Assembly: GCF_030380815.1 (NCBI RefSeq)
Contig: NZ_JAUDUY010000002.1
Coordinates: forward strand, 434,001-498,000
Direction of reading: 5' to 3'
DNA from: Robiginitalea aurantiaca
GTDB lineage: Bacteria > Bacteroidota > Bacteroidia > Flavobacteriales > Flavobacteriaceae
Length of the DNA stretch: 64,000 nucleotides
Positions 1-8,208 of this stretch are shown here, one piece after another (position 1 is the stretch's first letter; each line of letters begins with the position of its first letter). Under the pieces are notes generated by a model. The model ran no database searches. It was not told the DNA's origin and worked only from the letters and a program-made list of their open reading frames with translations. A program made the position numbers and the translations under genes.

Positions 1-2
1 AG

Positions 3-686
3 TATCTTTTTGAAGACACCAAACCAAAAAACGAGGCCTTTAAAAAGGATAGCCCTTTGGCTTCCCTTCTTTCCATGCAAAAAAACATGTCAGATGACGG
101 GCTGATTGGAACTACATTTGATGGCGTTTTGATCCCCCCAACCGCAAGCCTGGGAAAAGACACCATTGCGATAGGCACTCATGAAGTGACCCTTGCTCAG
201 TATCATGCCTTTACGGGGAAATCTTATGATAGGCTCCACGCCAATTCCCCGGTGACCGCTCTTAGTGAATCGGAAATTCGTGCCTATCTGGAATGGCTGA
301 AGGAAAAAACCGGAGCGACGTATCGGCTTCCTAATGAGAAAGAAGCGGAGCGATTACATAAAAAAGCCCGGGAGGCATACAAAACCCAGAATAACCTGAA
401 CACCCTGGCGGGTTATGAGCTTACTGCATTGGACGTCGGAGACTTGCAGAAAAAACTGAAGGAAGTCAAAACATCACTTATCCGTAATACGGGCAGCCAT
501 CCGATGGTAAAATTAAAAGATGAAGTTATGGTGTACGACCTTGGGGGGAATGCCGCGGAGTACTACCAGACCCCCTCGGGCCTGAAATCCTATGATTACA
601 GCGCTTATGATTTTGTGGATCCTGCAGCCCAGCACCCTTCAAGTGCAACGGAGCACACCGGACTCCGGGTAGTCAAAGAAAAGTAA
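3..686 (+). CDS. SUMF1/FGE-like domain protein, C-terminal part (5' end outside window)
   Basis: The reading frame is open back to the first bases of the window, so this is the C-terminal ~227 residues of a longer gene; the TTG at 57 is not a convincing start. The visible part resembles the formylglycine-generating-enzyme (SUMF1/EgtB/PvdO) fold: a 'HEVTLAQYHAF' segment, then 'YRLPNEKEAE' (compare the family's RLPTEAEWE), then 'DLGGNAAEYY' (compare GNVWEW), and a terminal 'TGLRVV' (compare GFR-V). Several core positions are altered (E-W to E-A/E-R, WEW to AEY), so it may be a structural or ligand-binding relative rather than an active enzyme. What lies N-terminal is unknown; such domains are often fused to secreted hydrolases or lipoproteins. 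Confidence 0.6.
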   Translation, partial: YLFEDTKPKNEAFKKDSPLASLLSMQKNMSDDGLIGTTFDGVLIPPTASLGKDTIAIGTHEVTLAQYHAFTGKSYDRLHANSPVTALSESEIRAYLEWLKEKTGATYRLPNEKEAERLHKKAREAYKTQNNLNTLAGYELTALDVGDLQKKLKEVKTSLIRNTGSHPMVKLKDEVMVYDLGGNAAEYYQTPSGLKSYDYSAYDFVDPAAQHPSSATEHTGLRVVKEK

Positions 687-850
687 TCGTATTTGCGTGA
701 AATCCAAAAAGCCAATTCATACTCCGCTGGCTATGATAGCCTTAAGATAGCGGCTTCCGGAATTCCAAATTGTGGGATGGCAGCCAATCTGAACTCCTGT
801 TCTGGTCAAAACGCCTTATCTTAATAACGTGATTTAAAGTCTATTTATCG

Positions 851-1705
851 GTGCAGAAAACCTATTCATACCCTGCTAAAGTTTACCTCAATGGGGAAAT
901 CCTGGATGCTGCAGATGCCAGGATATCCGTCTTTGATCGGGGATTTATTTTCGGGGACGGCATCTACGAAGTTATGGCCCGAATCCGGGGGCGGTTTTTT
1001 TACCGGGAAGCCCACATGGAGCGACTCAGAACCTGTCTGGAGAAAATTGATATTTCCCTGGACGTATCCTCACTGGAGACGGAAATCCTAACCCTGCTAA
1101 GCGCATCTGGCCTGGAAGAAGCGGATTGCTTGCTGTACATTCAGGTTACCCGGGGTGTAGCCCCGCGCCAGCACTCCTATCCCGCTGGAATACAACCTAC
1201 TGTAATGATGTACGCCTGGCCCAAAACCCTGCCGGATATAAATCATACCCCGGTGGCCGTAGTGCTTCAAAAAGATTTTCGCTGGTCGAGATGCGATATC
1301 AAAATGACTTCCCTTTTAGGCAATGTGATGGCCAATGAGTTTGCCAAATCGCACAACTGCTATGAAACTGTATTTGAACGCGATGGCATAATCACAGAAG
1401 CTTCGCACTCAAATGTATTCTTCGTAAAAAACGATGTGGTCCATACACATCCTGCGAATCACCTCATCCTCGATGGCATTACCCGACAGGTGGTATTGGA
1501 GCTTTGTAAATCCCTGTCAATTGAAGTACAGCTGCAGGGCATTCCCGCATCCCAGATCCTGGAAATGGACGAGGCGTTTTTAACGGGGACCAGTACGCAA
1601 ATCACCCCCATATCGACAGTCGACGGAAAAACTGTTTATCCCGAAAGCATGGGTCCGGTAACCCGGAGGCTTCAGGAGGCTTTTTTAGAACTGAAATTCC
1701 GCTAG
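851..1705 (+). CDS. dat: D-amino-acid aminotransferase (class IV PLP enzyme)
   Basis: A 284-aa class IV pyridoxal-phosphate aminotransferase. It resembles the Bacillus D-alanine transaminase along its whole length: 'FDRGFIFGDGIYE' near residue 28, 'QVTRGVAPRQHSYP' near 98, 'RWSRCDIKMTSLLGN' with the likely Schiff-base lysine K151, the PLP-interacting glutamate E183 in 'ITEASHSNVF', 'THPANHLILDGITR' and 'TSTQITP' near the end. The expected reaction is transamination between D-alanine and 2-oxoglutarate, giving D-glutamate for peptidoglycan or recycling D-amino acids; it is cytosolic. Branched-chain aminotransferase is the main alternative, but the RxH-type carboxylate-trap motif fits the D-enzyme better. 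The start is GTG, 164 bases after the preceding gene, so it is probably transcribed alone. Confidence 0.85.
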   Translation: MQKTYSYPAKVYLNGEILDAADARISVFDRGFIFGDGIYEVMARIRGRFFYREAHMERLRTCLEKIDISLDVSSLETEILTLLSASGLEEADCLLYIQVTRGVAPRQHSYPAGIQPTVMMYAWPKTLPDINHTPVAVVLQKDFRWSRCDIKMTSLLGNVMANEFAKSHNCYETVFERDGIITEASHSNVFFVKNDVVHTHPANHLILDGITRQVVLELCKSLSIEVQLQGIPASQILEMDEAFLTGTSTQITPISTVDGKTVYPESMGPVTRRLQEAFLELKFR

Positions 1706-1972
1706 GAACGCTGTGTTCTGATGTGTGGAGCATTCGGACTTGAAAGGGCAGATCGACGATCAACCAGAACCTTACACAACTTCAAAACTTCGAATCCTTG
1801 TGGCAGGATGAAACTGGAAATCCAGTAACGATAACCTTTGGTGTACGGGGATTTGAGAAAAGCGTTCCGGTCCGAACCTTTGCAATCTGGGATGCTCTGC
1901 CCGCAGAGGGACAGGTGCAGCATGAAATTCCTGCTAATTTTTGTATTTTAAGCAGACAAGGCCGAAGTCCAT

Positions 1973-2725
1973 ATGTTTAAATTCTTCAGGAATATCCGTC
2001 AAAATCTTATCAGAAACGGGCAGACACGTCGGTATGTCTTCTACGCTTTGGGGGAAATTGCACTTGTGGTTATCGGTATCCTCCTGGCTTTGCAAATCGA
2101 TTCCTGGCAGACGGAGCGCATGCAGCGCAAAAAGGAGATATTATATTTGAAGGAGATTCGGACGAATCTGGAAGACGATTTTGGAAATGTGGCATATTCT
2201 ATCGCCCATAACCAAAGAAAAGATTCCATTATACAGCTCTGCCTCACCTCCATATTGGAAGGATCCTCCGACGCGGAGTCCATGATGACCATTCTCGGAA
2301 ACATGCCGGCACTTGCCGAGTTCAGTGTTTATACACCCAACCGGGTGGCCTTTGACAATATGTTGTCCGCCGAAAACATCGACCTTATTTCAAACGATAG
2401 TCTCCGCACCAACATCTCCAAATTTTATTCTGAAGGCAACCTCCTATTTGGCATGCAGGATCGCGTTAAAGACCTCACCAGGAAGTTCGTGGATAACACC
2501 ACCCCCCTGCTGATGAACCGTGAAAGCATTGAGCTTATTTTTGGAAAATCCAGTGAGTTCGATTCGGCCGAAGACCTGGGCTTTCGTAAAAATAACACCC
2601 TCTTTGGCGACCTGTTTGGGATGCAGCGAAACCTTGGGTTTCACACGGCATACCTGCAAACCTACCAGGAGGAAATACTAAAACTTCAAAATCAAATTGA
2701 GGGATTTTTGACCGGGTCGGAGTGA
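1973..2725 (+). CDS. DUF6090-type single-span membrane protein
   Basis: 250 aa. The N-terminus has the layout typical of the flavobacterial DUF6090 family: 'MFKFFRNIRQNLI', then 'YVFYALGEIALVVIGILLAL' as one transmembrane helix at about residues 24-44, then a charged 'IDSWQTERMQRKKEILYLKEI' segment and a helical soluble domain. The function of this family is not known, and the topology (short cytoplasmic N-terminus, large domain on the other side) is inferred. It stands alone, with 267 bases of non-coding sequence upstream in which I see no gene, and it converges on the following transporter gene. Confidence 0.75.
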   Translation: MFKFFRNIRQNLIRNGQTRRYVFYALGEIALVVIGILLALQIDSWQTERMQRKKEILYLKEIRTNLEDDFGNVAYSIAHNQRKDSIIQLCLTSILEGSSDAESMMTILGNMPALAEFSVYTPNRVAFDNMLSAENIDLISNDSLRTNISKFYSEGNLLFGMQDRVKDLTRKFVDNTTPLLMNRESIELIFGKSSEFDSAEDLGFRKNNTLFGDLFGMQRNLGFHTAYLQTYQEEILKLQNQIEGFLTGSE

Positions 2726-2784
2726 TCCCTCACGTATATTTCGGCCCCTGTCTCATAGGGCTATCGAACCGGGTCCATCGGGTA

Positions 2785-4158
2785 TTATATCCCTGTAAAC
2801 ACCGCGGTTACAATCCCAAGGGCTGCTACCAAAAACAAAATTAAAAGAGGGCGCCAGATAAAGTGTATCCATTTGTTATAAGGAATCCCGGCTACAGCGA
2901 TAATCGCCATCAAGGCCCCATTGGTCGGTACGATAAAGTCCATCGTCACCGCCCCGTATTGATATGCCAGTACACATACCTGGCGGGAGATTCCCATAAG
3001 ATCGGACAATGGCGTTAAAATCGGCATACTCAATAAAGCCTGACCTGAATAACTGGAAACTGGGAAATGCAGCATGGCCTGTGCCCCCATCATTCCCAGG
3101 GCAGAAATGCTGGGGGGCAGGTTCTCAATCGGAGTAAAGAGCGCGTAGACAATGGTGTCCAGTATCTGTCCTTTTTCGAGCAGTAAGGGAATGGTGCTGG
3201 CCATCCCCATAATGATAGCCGCAAAGGTCATTTCCTTCATCCCTTCGATATATACCAGTCCGGTTCGGTCAATACCCATTTTACCAATTAGCCCCGAAGC
3301 AATACCGAGAGCAAAAAAACAAGCCGAAATTTCGTTAAAACCCCAATCCAGAGTGATCAACCCATAGGTTACAACTGCAAAAGTCAGACAAAGCAGAAAC
3401 AGAATTAAACCTGTTCGCCAGCTAATACCAGCGCCTTCTGTTTTCATGGGAACCGCGGTAACCCGATTTTTTCTGGCATAGCGCCACAAATACCAAATCC
3501 AGAGGACAAGGGCAATACCCAAAATGACGAGGCGGTATCCCGACCCGGAAAGCAAAGGGAGTTCCGCTTCCTTTTGGGCAAGGACTACAGCAAATGGATT
3601 TATCGGACTGAAAGCTGCCCCTAAAACCGCTGAGCCATAACTTATACCCAGGGCCACAAGGGAATTATACCCCATAGAGCGGCAAAATAGTATCAGGATA
3701 GGCGCAAGTGCAATGATTTCTTCCTGTAATCCAATGGTAGCCCCGGCGGCAGCAAATAAAATTGAAACCAGGATAAGGGCCAATGCTTCCCTGCCTTTCA
3801 AACGATCTACAACAACCTGTAACCCCTGTCCAAGGGCACCCGTCTTTTCGATAAGATAAAAACATCCCCCCAAAAGGAGGATTAATACAATCAAATCCGC
3901 ACGACTCGCCAGGCCTTGTGGAATGGCCAGGAGCAAATCAAAAAAGCTCAGGGACTCAGAGGCAATTTCATGGTAAGACCCTCCGATTACCGTCGTCTGA
4001 CCACTCTGCAGATCGGTAACCCTTTCGTAAGTTCCGTGAGGGATTAAAAAGGTTAAAATCCAGGATAAAACGATGACTCCGAGTAGGATTACAAACGCAT
4101 TAGGGAATTTTCTCATAAATGGTTGGTGATTTTTGTTCCGCTCCAACAAATGGGTCAC
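2785..4158 (-). CDS. YfcC/DcuC-superfamily transporter
   Basis: 457 aa with about 12 hydrophobic segments spread over the length. The N-terminal 'FPNAFVILLGVIVLSWILTF' followed by a 'IPHGTYER' loop, the 'SFFDLLLAIPQGL' segment, 'GLQEEIIALAPI' and 'GYNSLVALGISYGSAVLGAA' are characteristic of the YfcC group (Pfam C4-dicarboxylate anaerobic carrier). Characterised relatives move dicarboxylates, basic amino acids (arginine/ornithine exchange) or peptides, so the substrate cannot be assigned. A second possible start, methionine 15 at 4116, would begin directly at the conserved RKFPNAF; either start is possible. No enzyme gene sits beside it in operon spacing that would hint at the substrate. Confidence 0.75.
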   Translation of the reverse strand: MTHLLERNKNHQPFMRKFPNAFVILLGVIVLSWILTFLIPHGTYERVTDLQSGQTTVIGGSYHEIASESLSFFDLLLAIPQGLASRADLIVLILLLGGCFYLIEKTGALGQGLQVVVDRLKGREALALILVSILFAAAGATIGLQEEIIALAPILILFCRSMGYNSLVALGISYGSAVLGAAFSPINPFAVVLAQKEAELPLLSGSGYRLVILGIALVLWIWYLWRYARKNRVTAVPMKTEGAGISWRTGLILFLLCLTFAVVTYGLITLDWGFNEISACFFALGIASGLIGKMGIDRTGLVYIEGMKEMTFAAIIMGMASTIPLLLEKGQILDTIVYALFTPIENLPPSISALGMMGAQAMLHFPVSSYSGQALLSMPILTPLSDLMGISRQVCVLAYQYGAVTMDFIVPTNGALMAIIAVAGIPYNKWIHFIWRPLLILFLVAALGIVTAVFTGI

Positions 4159-4371
4159 TGGCTCAGATCTTAAATGTAGGGATTTTTAACAGGGGGGCTA
4201 AGACCCCTTTTATAAATAGTCAACGGCTGATTGATGGGTGCAGGGTGCAGGCGTAATTTGAAGTTGGGTGGGTGGGGCCCTCGCCTTGCTTTACCAAATA
4301 CCAAACAACCTCCACAAATTGCACTCCAGAGCCACCATAAATCCCCCAATGGCATCTGGCTTGTCGCTGCC

Positions 4372-5802
4372 CTATTCTTTGTAGAGATTCAAACAGGAAA
4401 CATCGGGTGATTGATTGGGATTATCCATGAATGCAACGATCACCTGGTCTTTGCAATCCCCATTTCCGCCACCGTGTCCACCCTCATCGAGTATCAGCAA
4501 GGTACCGTTGTTCAGTTGTTTTTTAAACAGCACGCCGTTTTTCGGGGGCGTTACCGGATCGTATCGATTCACAAAAATAAGCGTCGGGATATCCGATTCC
4601 TCAAAGTGCCTGTCTTCCAAAGGCATATGCCCGGGATGCCAATCCATGCCCGCCTGATAAAACGCATCAAAAAATCCGAGTTTAACGGGTACCAGGGGAT
4701 AATCCTGATATACTTCCCGTATTGTTTCAGGGGTATTTTCTGGGTTGAAATTCTCGTATTTTTCTACGGACAATAACATGGTAAGGTTCAGCCCTCCGGT
4801 AAGGCGGTATTCAAACTCAAGCACGTTTTGAAGTACTTCGCCTTCTCCATTTAGAAAGGCATGGATCAACTCAGGTGCCTTCTCACGAGAATTGTCCTGA
4901 TAGAGCAGGCGTCGGATCAGGTAAATACCGTCCTGCTCATTGATCACAAACGGGATAGAATCCCTTAAAGTAACATGTAATGGTGATTTCTCCAGATGAT
5001 CTATCGCCTTAAAATAATCCCCTTCAAGATCCGGATAGGCCTTTTTACACTCCGGGGTGTCATTACAGTAATCAAAGATCCGAGAGAGGGAAAGGGAAAA
5101 ACTATTCAGTCGATTTAGTAAGAAATCCCCGCTTAATGGAGCCGGCGAATCGAGTACAGAGGAATAAACAGCGTCGGGGAATAAATCCTGCACTACCCTG
5201 GCCAGGCGCGTACCGTAGGATCCTCCAAAAAGATTGTATTTCGCATATCCCAGATGCTCAAAAAGCATCCCTACATCTCTGGCACTTTGCTGCGAATTGT
5301 AGTGGGCGGGCTCCACATTGAATTCCGCGCACTTAATCTTATACGCCTCAATCATTTGCCGGGTGAGCGCGAGCTCTCCTTCCGGGTCCGCATCTTTGGC
5401 CAAAATCTCAAAGGAATCGAAAGACATATCAGGGAGGGGGGAAGACAAACCAATCCCCCGCTGATCAAAAAGAATAACATCCCGGCTCTGCCGAAAGGGA
5501 TGCTCCATGATGGCTCCCAACAGACCCTCGTCGAGGGTTACGCCTCCAGGTCCTCCTGAAAAAAATATCATGGGATGTGCACCCTCCACCGGTTCTTTTG
5601 CGCGGACCACTGCGTAGGCTATCTGAATCTGCTTCCCTTTTGGTTTATCGTGATTTTCGGGCACTTCCAAAACACCTGCCGTCACTGCTTCATGTTGTGT
5701 AAGCCATGTGGGGAGCGCATATTCTCCGGGGTCCTGACCCCGCATATCTAAAACATTTCCGGCAAAAACGAGGAGTAACGCATAAAGGAGTAAACTTTTC
5801 AT
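4372..5802 (-). CDS. Secreted alpha/beta hydrolase, tripeptidyl/prolyl aminopeptidase-like
   Basis: 476 aa from the ATG at 5802, chosen because it begins a signal peptide ('MKSLLLYALLLVFAGNV'); the frame stays open 44 codons upstream but that stretch is rich in S/R/P and not protein-like. Family S33-type features: 'FFSGGPGG' (oxyanion region, residues 81-87), 'DQRGIGLS' (113-120), nucleophile S195 in 'FGGSYGT', an aspartate in 'NRYDPVTPP' and a histidine in 'DEGGHGGG', with a TAP-like C-terminal cap. These proteins remove N-terminal peptides or amino acids, or hydrolyse esters, outside the cytoplasm. The exact substrate is unknown. It is monocistronic, with 213 bases of non-coding sequence downstream before the transporter gene. 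Confidence 0.8.
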   Translation of the reverse strand: MKSLLLYALLLVFAGNVLDMRGQDPGEYALPTWLTQHEAVTAGVLEVPENHDKPKGKQIQIAYAVVRAKEPVEGAHPMIFFSGGPGGVTLDEGLLGAIMEHPFRQSRDVILFDQRGIGLSSPLPDMSFDSFEILAKDADPEGELALTRQMIEAYKIKCAEFNVEPAHYNSQQSARDVGMLFEHLGYAKYNLFGGSYGTRLARVVQDLFPDAVYSSVLDSPAPLSGDFLLNRLNSFSLSLSRIFDYCNDTPECKKAYPDLEGDYFKAIDHLEKSPLHVTLRDSIPFVINEQDGIYLIRRLLYQDNSREKAPELIHAFLNGEGEVLQNVLEFEYRLTGGLNLTMLLSVEKYENFNPENTPETIREVYQDYPLVPVKLGFFDAFYQAGMDWHPGHMPLEDRHFEESDIPTLIFVNRYDPVTPPKNGVLFKKQLNNGTLLILDEGGHGGGNGDCKDQVIVAFMDNPNQSPDVSCLNLYKE

Positions 5803-6016
5803 GGGAAAGTACTTAGTGGTTGGTATACTTAATTGACGACATCTGGAGGAAATTGTTACACCTGCCGGGCGGGAGGAGCGCGCTGAAATCTGGAATAATA
5901 TGACGGGGGGGGTGTGTATCCTGTTGGATGACACCTGATAGGAAGTTTCAGCAGGGAAGTTTAATTTAAACCTGGGGGTGGGCGGGCATCCCCCCTGCTA
6001 AAAACCCAACGTCCCC

Positions 6017-6535
6017 TTAAAGCAATAAATCCCCGACTTCGCTCCAGTTATTCGCACGTTCAAACCCTTTGGTGTTGATGTTATGGGGAGAGGTAAAAAG
6101 GATGCTGCGGCCCTGGAAAGTTTCCAGGTTATGGCTTCGGTCATCGATTAAAACATCTCCTCTCAGCACGTGCTTGTCCCCCAAAAGTATGCGGTTGCGC
6201 CAGTGAATAAAGGGAAAATGCTCATCGAGCCATTGGTGTTTTTCAATCAGGGAATTGGGAAATTGCATCGCAGCGGAGGCCACATACACCTGATACTTTT
6301 CCACCAGTTCCCGCAATACTTCCCGGCTATGGGCTATGGGCTCCAGGTCGCGGAAAAAACCGGGTTCGAAATAATGCCCCCAGATACTTTCCCTGTGCTC
6401 CGGGACTTGTTGCCAGACCTCTCCGCCCATACATTGTTCACGTGTCAGGGAGCCGCCATGGCGTTTATTATACCACTTGATGTGCGCGCCGTACGTATCG
6501 GCAATCACCTCATCCATGTCCACAAAAACCGTCAT
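6017..6535 (-). CDS. 5'(3')-deoxyribonucleotidase-like HAD phosphatase (NT5C family)
   Basis: 172 aa of the HAD superfamily. The N-terminal motif 'FVDMDEVIAD' supplies the nucleophile D6 and the general acid D8. The C-terminal 'DVLIDDRSHNL' is the metal-binding motif, followed by 'GRSILFTSPHN' as in the NT5C family (5' nucleotidase, deoxy, pyrimidine, cytosolic type C). The family removes 5' or 3' phosphate from deoxyribonucleotides and so limits dNTP pools; bacterial members are mostly uncharacterised. It lies on the same strand as, and downstream of, the lipoprotein gene at 6649-7521, with a 113-base gap, so co-transcription is possible but not obvious. Confidence 0.75.
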   Translation of the reverse strand: MTVFVDMDEVIADTYGAHIKWYNKRHGGSLTREQCMGGEVWQQVPEHRESIWGHYFEPGFFRDLEPIAHSREVLRELVEKYQVYVASAAMQFPNSLIEKHQWLDEHFPFIHWRNRILLGDKHVLRGDVLIDDRSHNLETFQGRSILFTSPHNINTKGFERANNWSEVGDLLL

Positions 6536-6648
6536 GGCACGAAGTACACAAAAAAGGAAAAATTCAGCAAGGACTCAGGCGTTAAAACTACGTTATAATT
6601 GAGGCTCAGGTATTCGGGAACCTCATGCGAAGCGGATTGGAATATGAG

Positions 6649-7521
6649 CTAAAGACTGTCCAGTTCTACAAAATCAAATTCAGGGGACATTTCAATCAGC
6701 TGTCTTAAAATGGCGGCATGTCCGTTTCCAATAACAATCAGGATCCGATCCTGCGGTCCCTCAGAGATACGCTGCAGGTTCCTGAAGATCCGCAGGTTAC
6801 GGTTATACCAATAGATGGATAACAAATCGGCTCCGCGATATTCCCCAAGTTTGAAATCGCCGATCAGGTATGCGCCATAACCATATTCATGGGACTCCCG
6901 GTTATTAATGTGCTTCATATAATCCAACAAAGGTACTTTGCTGATCATCCTGGTGTCTGCCATATACCATTCTGTCATAAGAGAGTCGTAAGGTGAATCA
7001 CTTCTAAAATCATATCCTTCGCCCAAATCTTCCAGATAGGTGGAATCTGTCACTTCAATAAGATCTTCAATAAGGGCTTCTGCATCAATGCTGTAAAGCG
7101 TATCCAGACCTAATTCATCCGCCATGCGCATACCGATCTGATACCGTTCATCCCGCTTATCCCTGTGCCCGCCTTTTTGATATTCTCTGAATTTACGCAC
7201 GGCACCCCAGTCCGGGTGTGCCTCCAGGGCAATCTTTGTTGGCTTGTAGGCTTTCAGGTAATTAATCAGGTCGGTAACTTCGGATTTTTTCGGTTCTTCC
7301 AGCACATCGATCTTATCTTCCTCGGAGGCCTTCATGGCATCCAGTCCGGGATAATTAAAATGGAAGGTGCCCAATACAAGCACCTGAGCGCGCTCTTTGG
7401 GGAAATAGCTGCTGGCCGGGGCTATCTTCATCTCCTCTTTGGACGTCGGTCTCTGTGAACACGAAGCAAAAAGTCCGAATACAAGGGTCCAGAGCACCAT
7501 GCGTGAAATTTGGTAAATCAT
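6649..7521 (-). CDS. DUF5694 lipoprotein, TraB/EreA-like fold
   Basis: 290 aa beginning with a lipoprotein signal: hydrophobic 'MVLWTLVFGLFASC' with the lipidated cysteine at about residue 21. The mature part carries 'VLVLGTFHFN' at the N-terminal core, 'KIALEAHP' in the middle and 'VIGNGHAAILRQL' near the end. This GxxH/E/GNGH arrangement is that of DUF5694 and the wider TraB/Tiki/EreA superfamily, some members of which are metal-dependent hydrolases. The activity of DUF5694 itself is unknown to me. The lipobox suggests attachment to the inner or outer membrane. A second methionine (residue 8) is an equally possible start. Confidence 0.7.
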   Translation of the reverse strand: MIYQISRMVLWTLVFGLFASCSQRPTSKEEMKIAPASSYFPKERAQVLVLGTFHFNYPGLDAMKASEEDKIDVLEEPKKSEVTDLINYLKAYKPTKIALEAHPDWGAVRKFREYQKGGHRDKRDERYQIGMRMADELGLDTLYSIDAEALIEDLIEVTDSTYLEDLGEGYDFRSDSPYDSLMTEWYMADTRMISKVPLLDYMKHINNRESHEYGYGAYLIGDFKLGEYRGADLLSIYWYNRNLRIFRNLQRISEGPQDRILIVIGNGHAAILRQLIEMSPEFDFVELDSL

Positions 7522-7695
7522 AGAATTCGGTTTTATTTTCAGTTGATTCGTTACATGTTTTATTAGAGAGCAATTAACTTCAATACTGTTACACCCGGGG
7601 CCCGATAAAGGTAACTGTCACACCTCTGTTTTATGTGCCATTGGCAAAAATGATTATCTTCACAAGCACAAATCAGTCCGATTGAATCACAACCT

Positions 7696-8172
7696 ATGAA
7701 AAAGTTTTTAATACTTCTGATTTCGATTTCACTGTTCGGATGTTCAGATGACGATGGTGGCTCCACAACCAATCCGAATCGCGATCTGGTGGTCGGGACG
7801 TGGAACCTGTCGGAGTTAACAATATCGCCGGCTCAGGATATTAACCAGGACGGGAGTACAACTACCAATGTACTTTCTGAAATAGACTGCACCATTACAG
7901 GGCGAATCACCATAAACCAAAACAATACCTGGACCTTCTCAGGAAACGACCTGATCGTCACCACGATTACCGGAGGGTTGTTTATTTTCCAGTGCTCCGA
8001 AAACTCTCGAAATGAAGGTGGGAACTGGGATATAGAAGGAAATGTCCTGCGCCTTGCCGATGGAACGGGAGCTATTACACTGTTTTCCTTCAGTAGTACT
8101 CAGGAAACCCTGACCAATATTATCGGGGAAAATCTTCCTGGTTTACAAGCTGAGATCTATTCAAAACAATAA
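7696..8172 (+). CDS. Small lipocalin-like lipoprotein
   Basis: 158 aa. 'MKKFLILLISISLFGCSDDDGG' is a clear lipoprotein signal peptide with the modified cysteine at residue 16, followed by an acidic linker (SDDDGG) typical of surface-exposed Bacteroidota lipoproteins. The rest is a short beta-rich domain starting 'VVGTWNLSEL', with 'ITINQNNTWTFSG' and 'GNWDIEGNVL', matching the Lipocalin_4-type layout common in this phylum. The ligand is unknown. It converges on the GH3 gene, with 36 bases between the two stop codons. Confidence 0.7.
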   Translation: MKKFLILLISISLFGCSDDDGGSTTNPNRDLVVGTWNLSELTISPAQDINQDGSTTTNVLSEIDCTITGRITINQNNTWTFSGNDLIVTTITGGLFIFQCSENSRNEGGNWDIEGNVLRLADGTGAITLFSFSSTQETLTNIIGENLPGLQAEIYSKQ

Positions 8173-8208
8173 CTCGGTTTACATTATTCCACAACCCGAG
8201 GCCTCGCC

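Noticed and set aside
1706-1972. Small open frames between dat and the DUF6090 gene
   Set aside because: About 60-70 codons on both strands without features or plausible context; treated as non-coding.
5803-5934. Upstream extension of the alpha/beta hydrolase by 44 codons
   Set aside because: It would bury a good signal peptide behind unlikely N-terminal sequence.
8173-8208. Hairpin between the convergent lipocalin-like and GH3 genes (CTCGG ... CCGAG, and the palindrome CGAGGCCTCG)
   Set aside because: Short or interrupted stems and no T-run on either strand, so I do not call a terminator.
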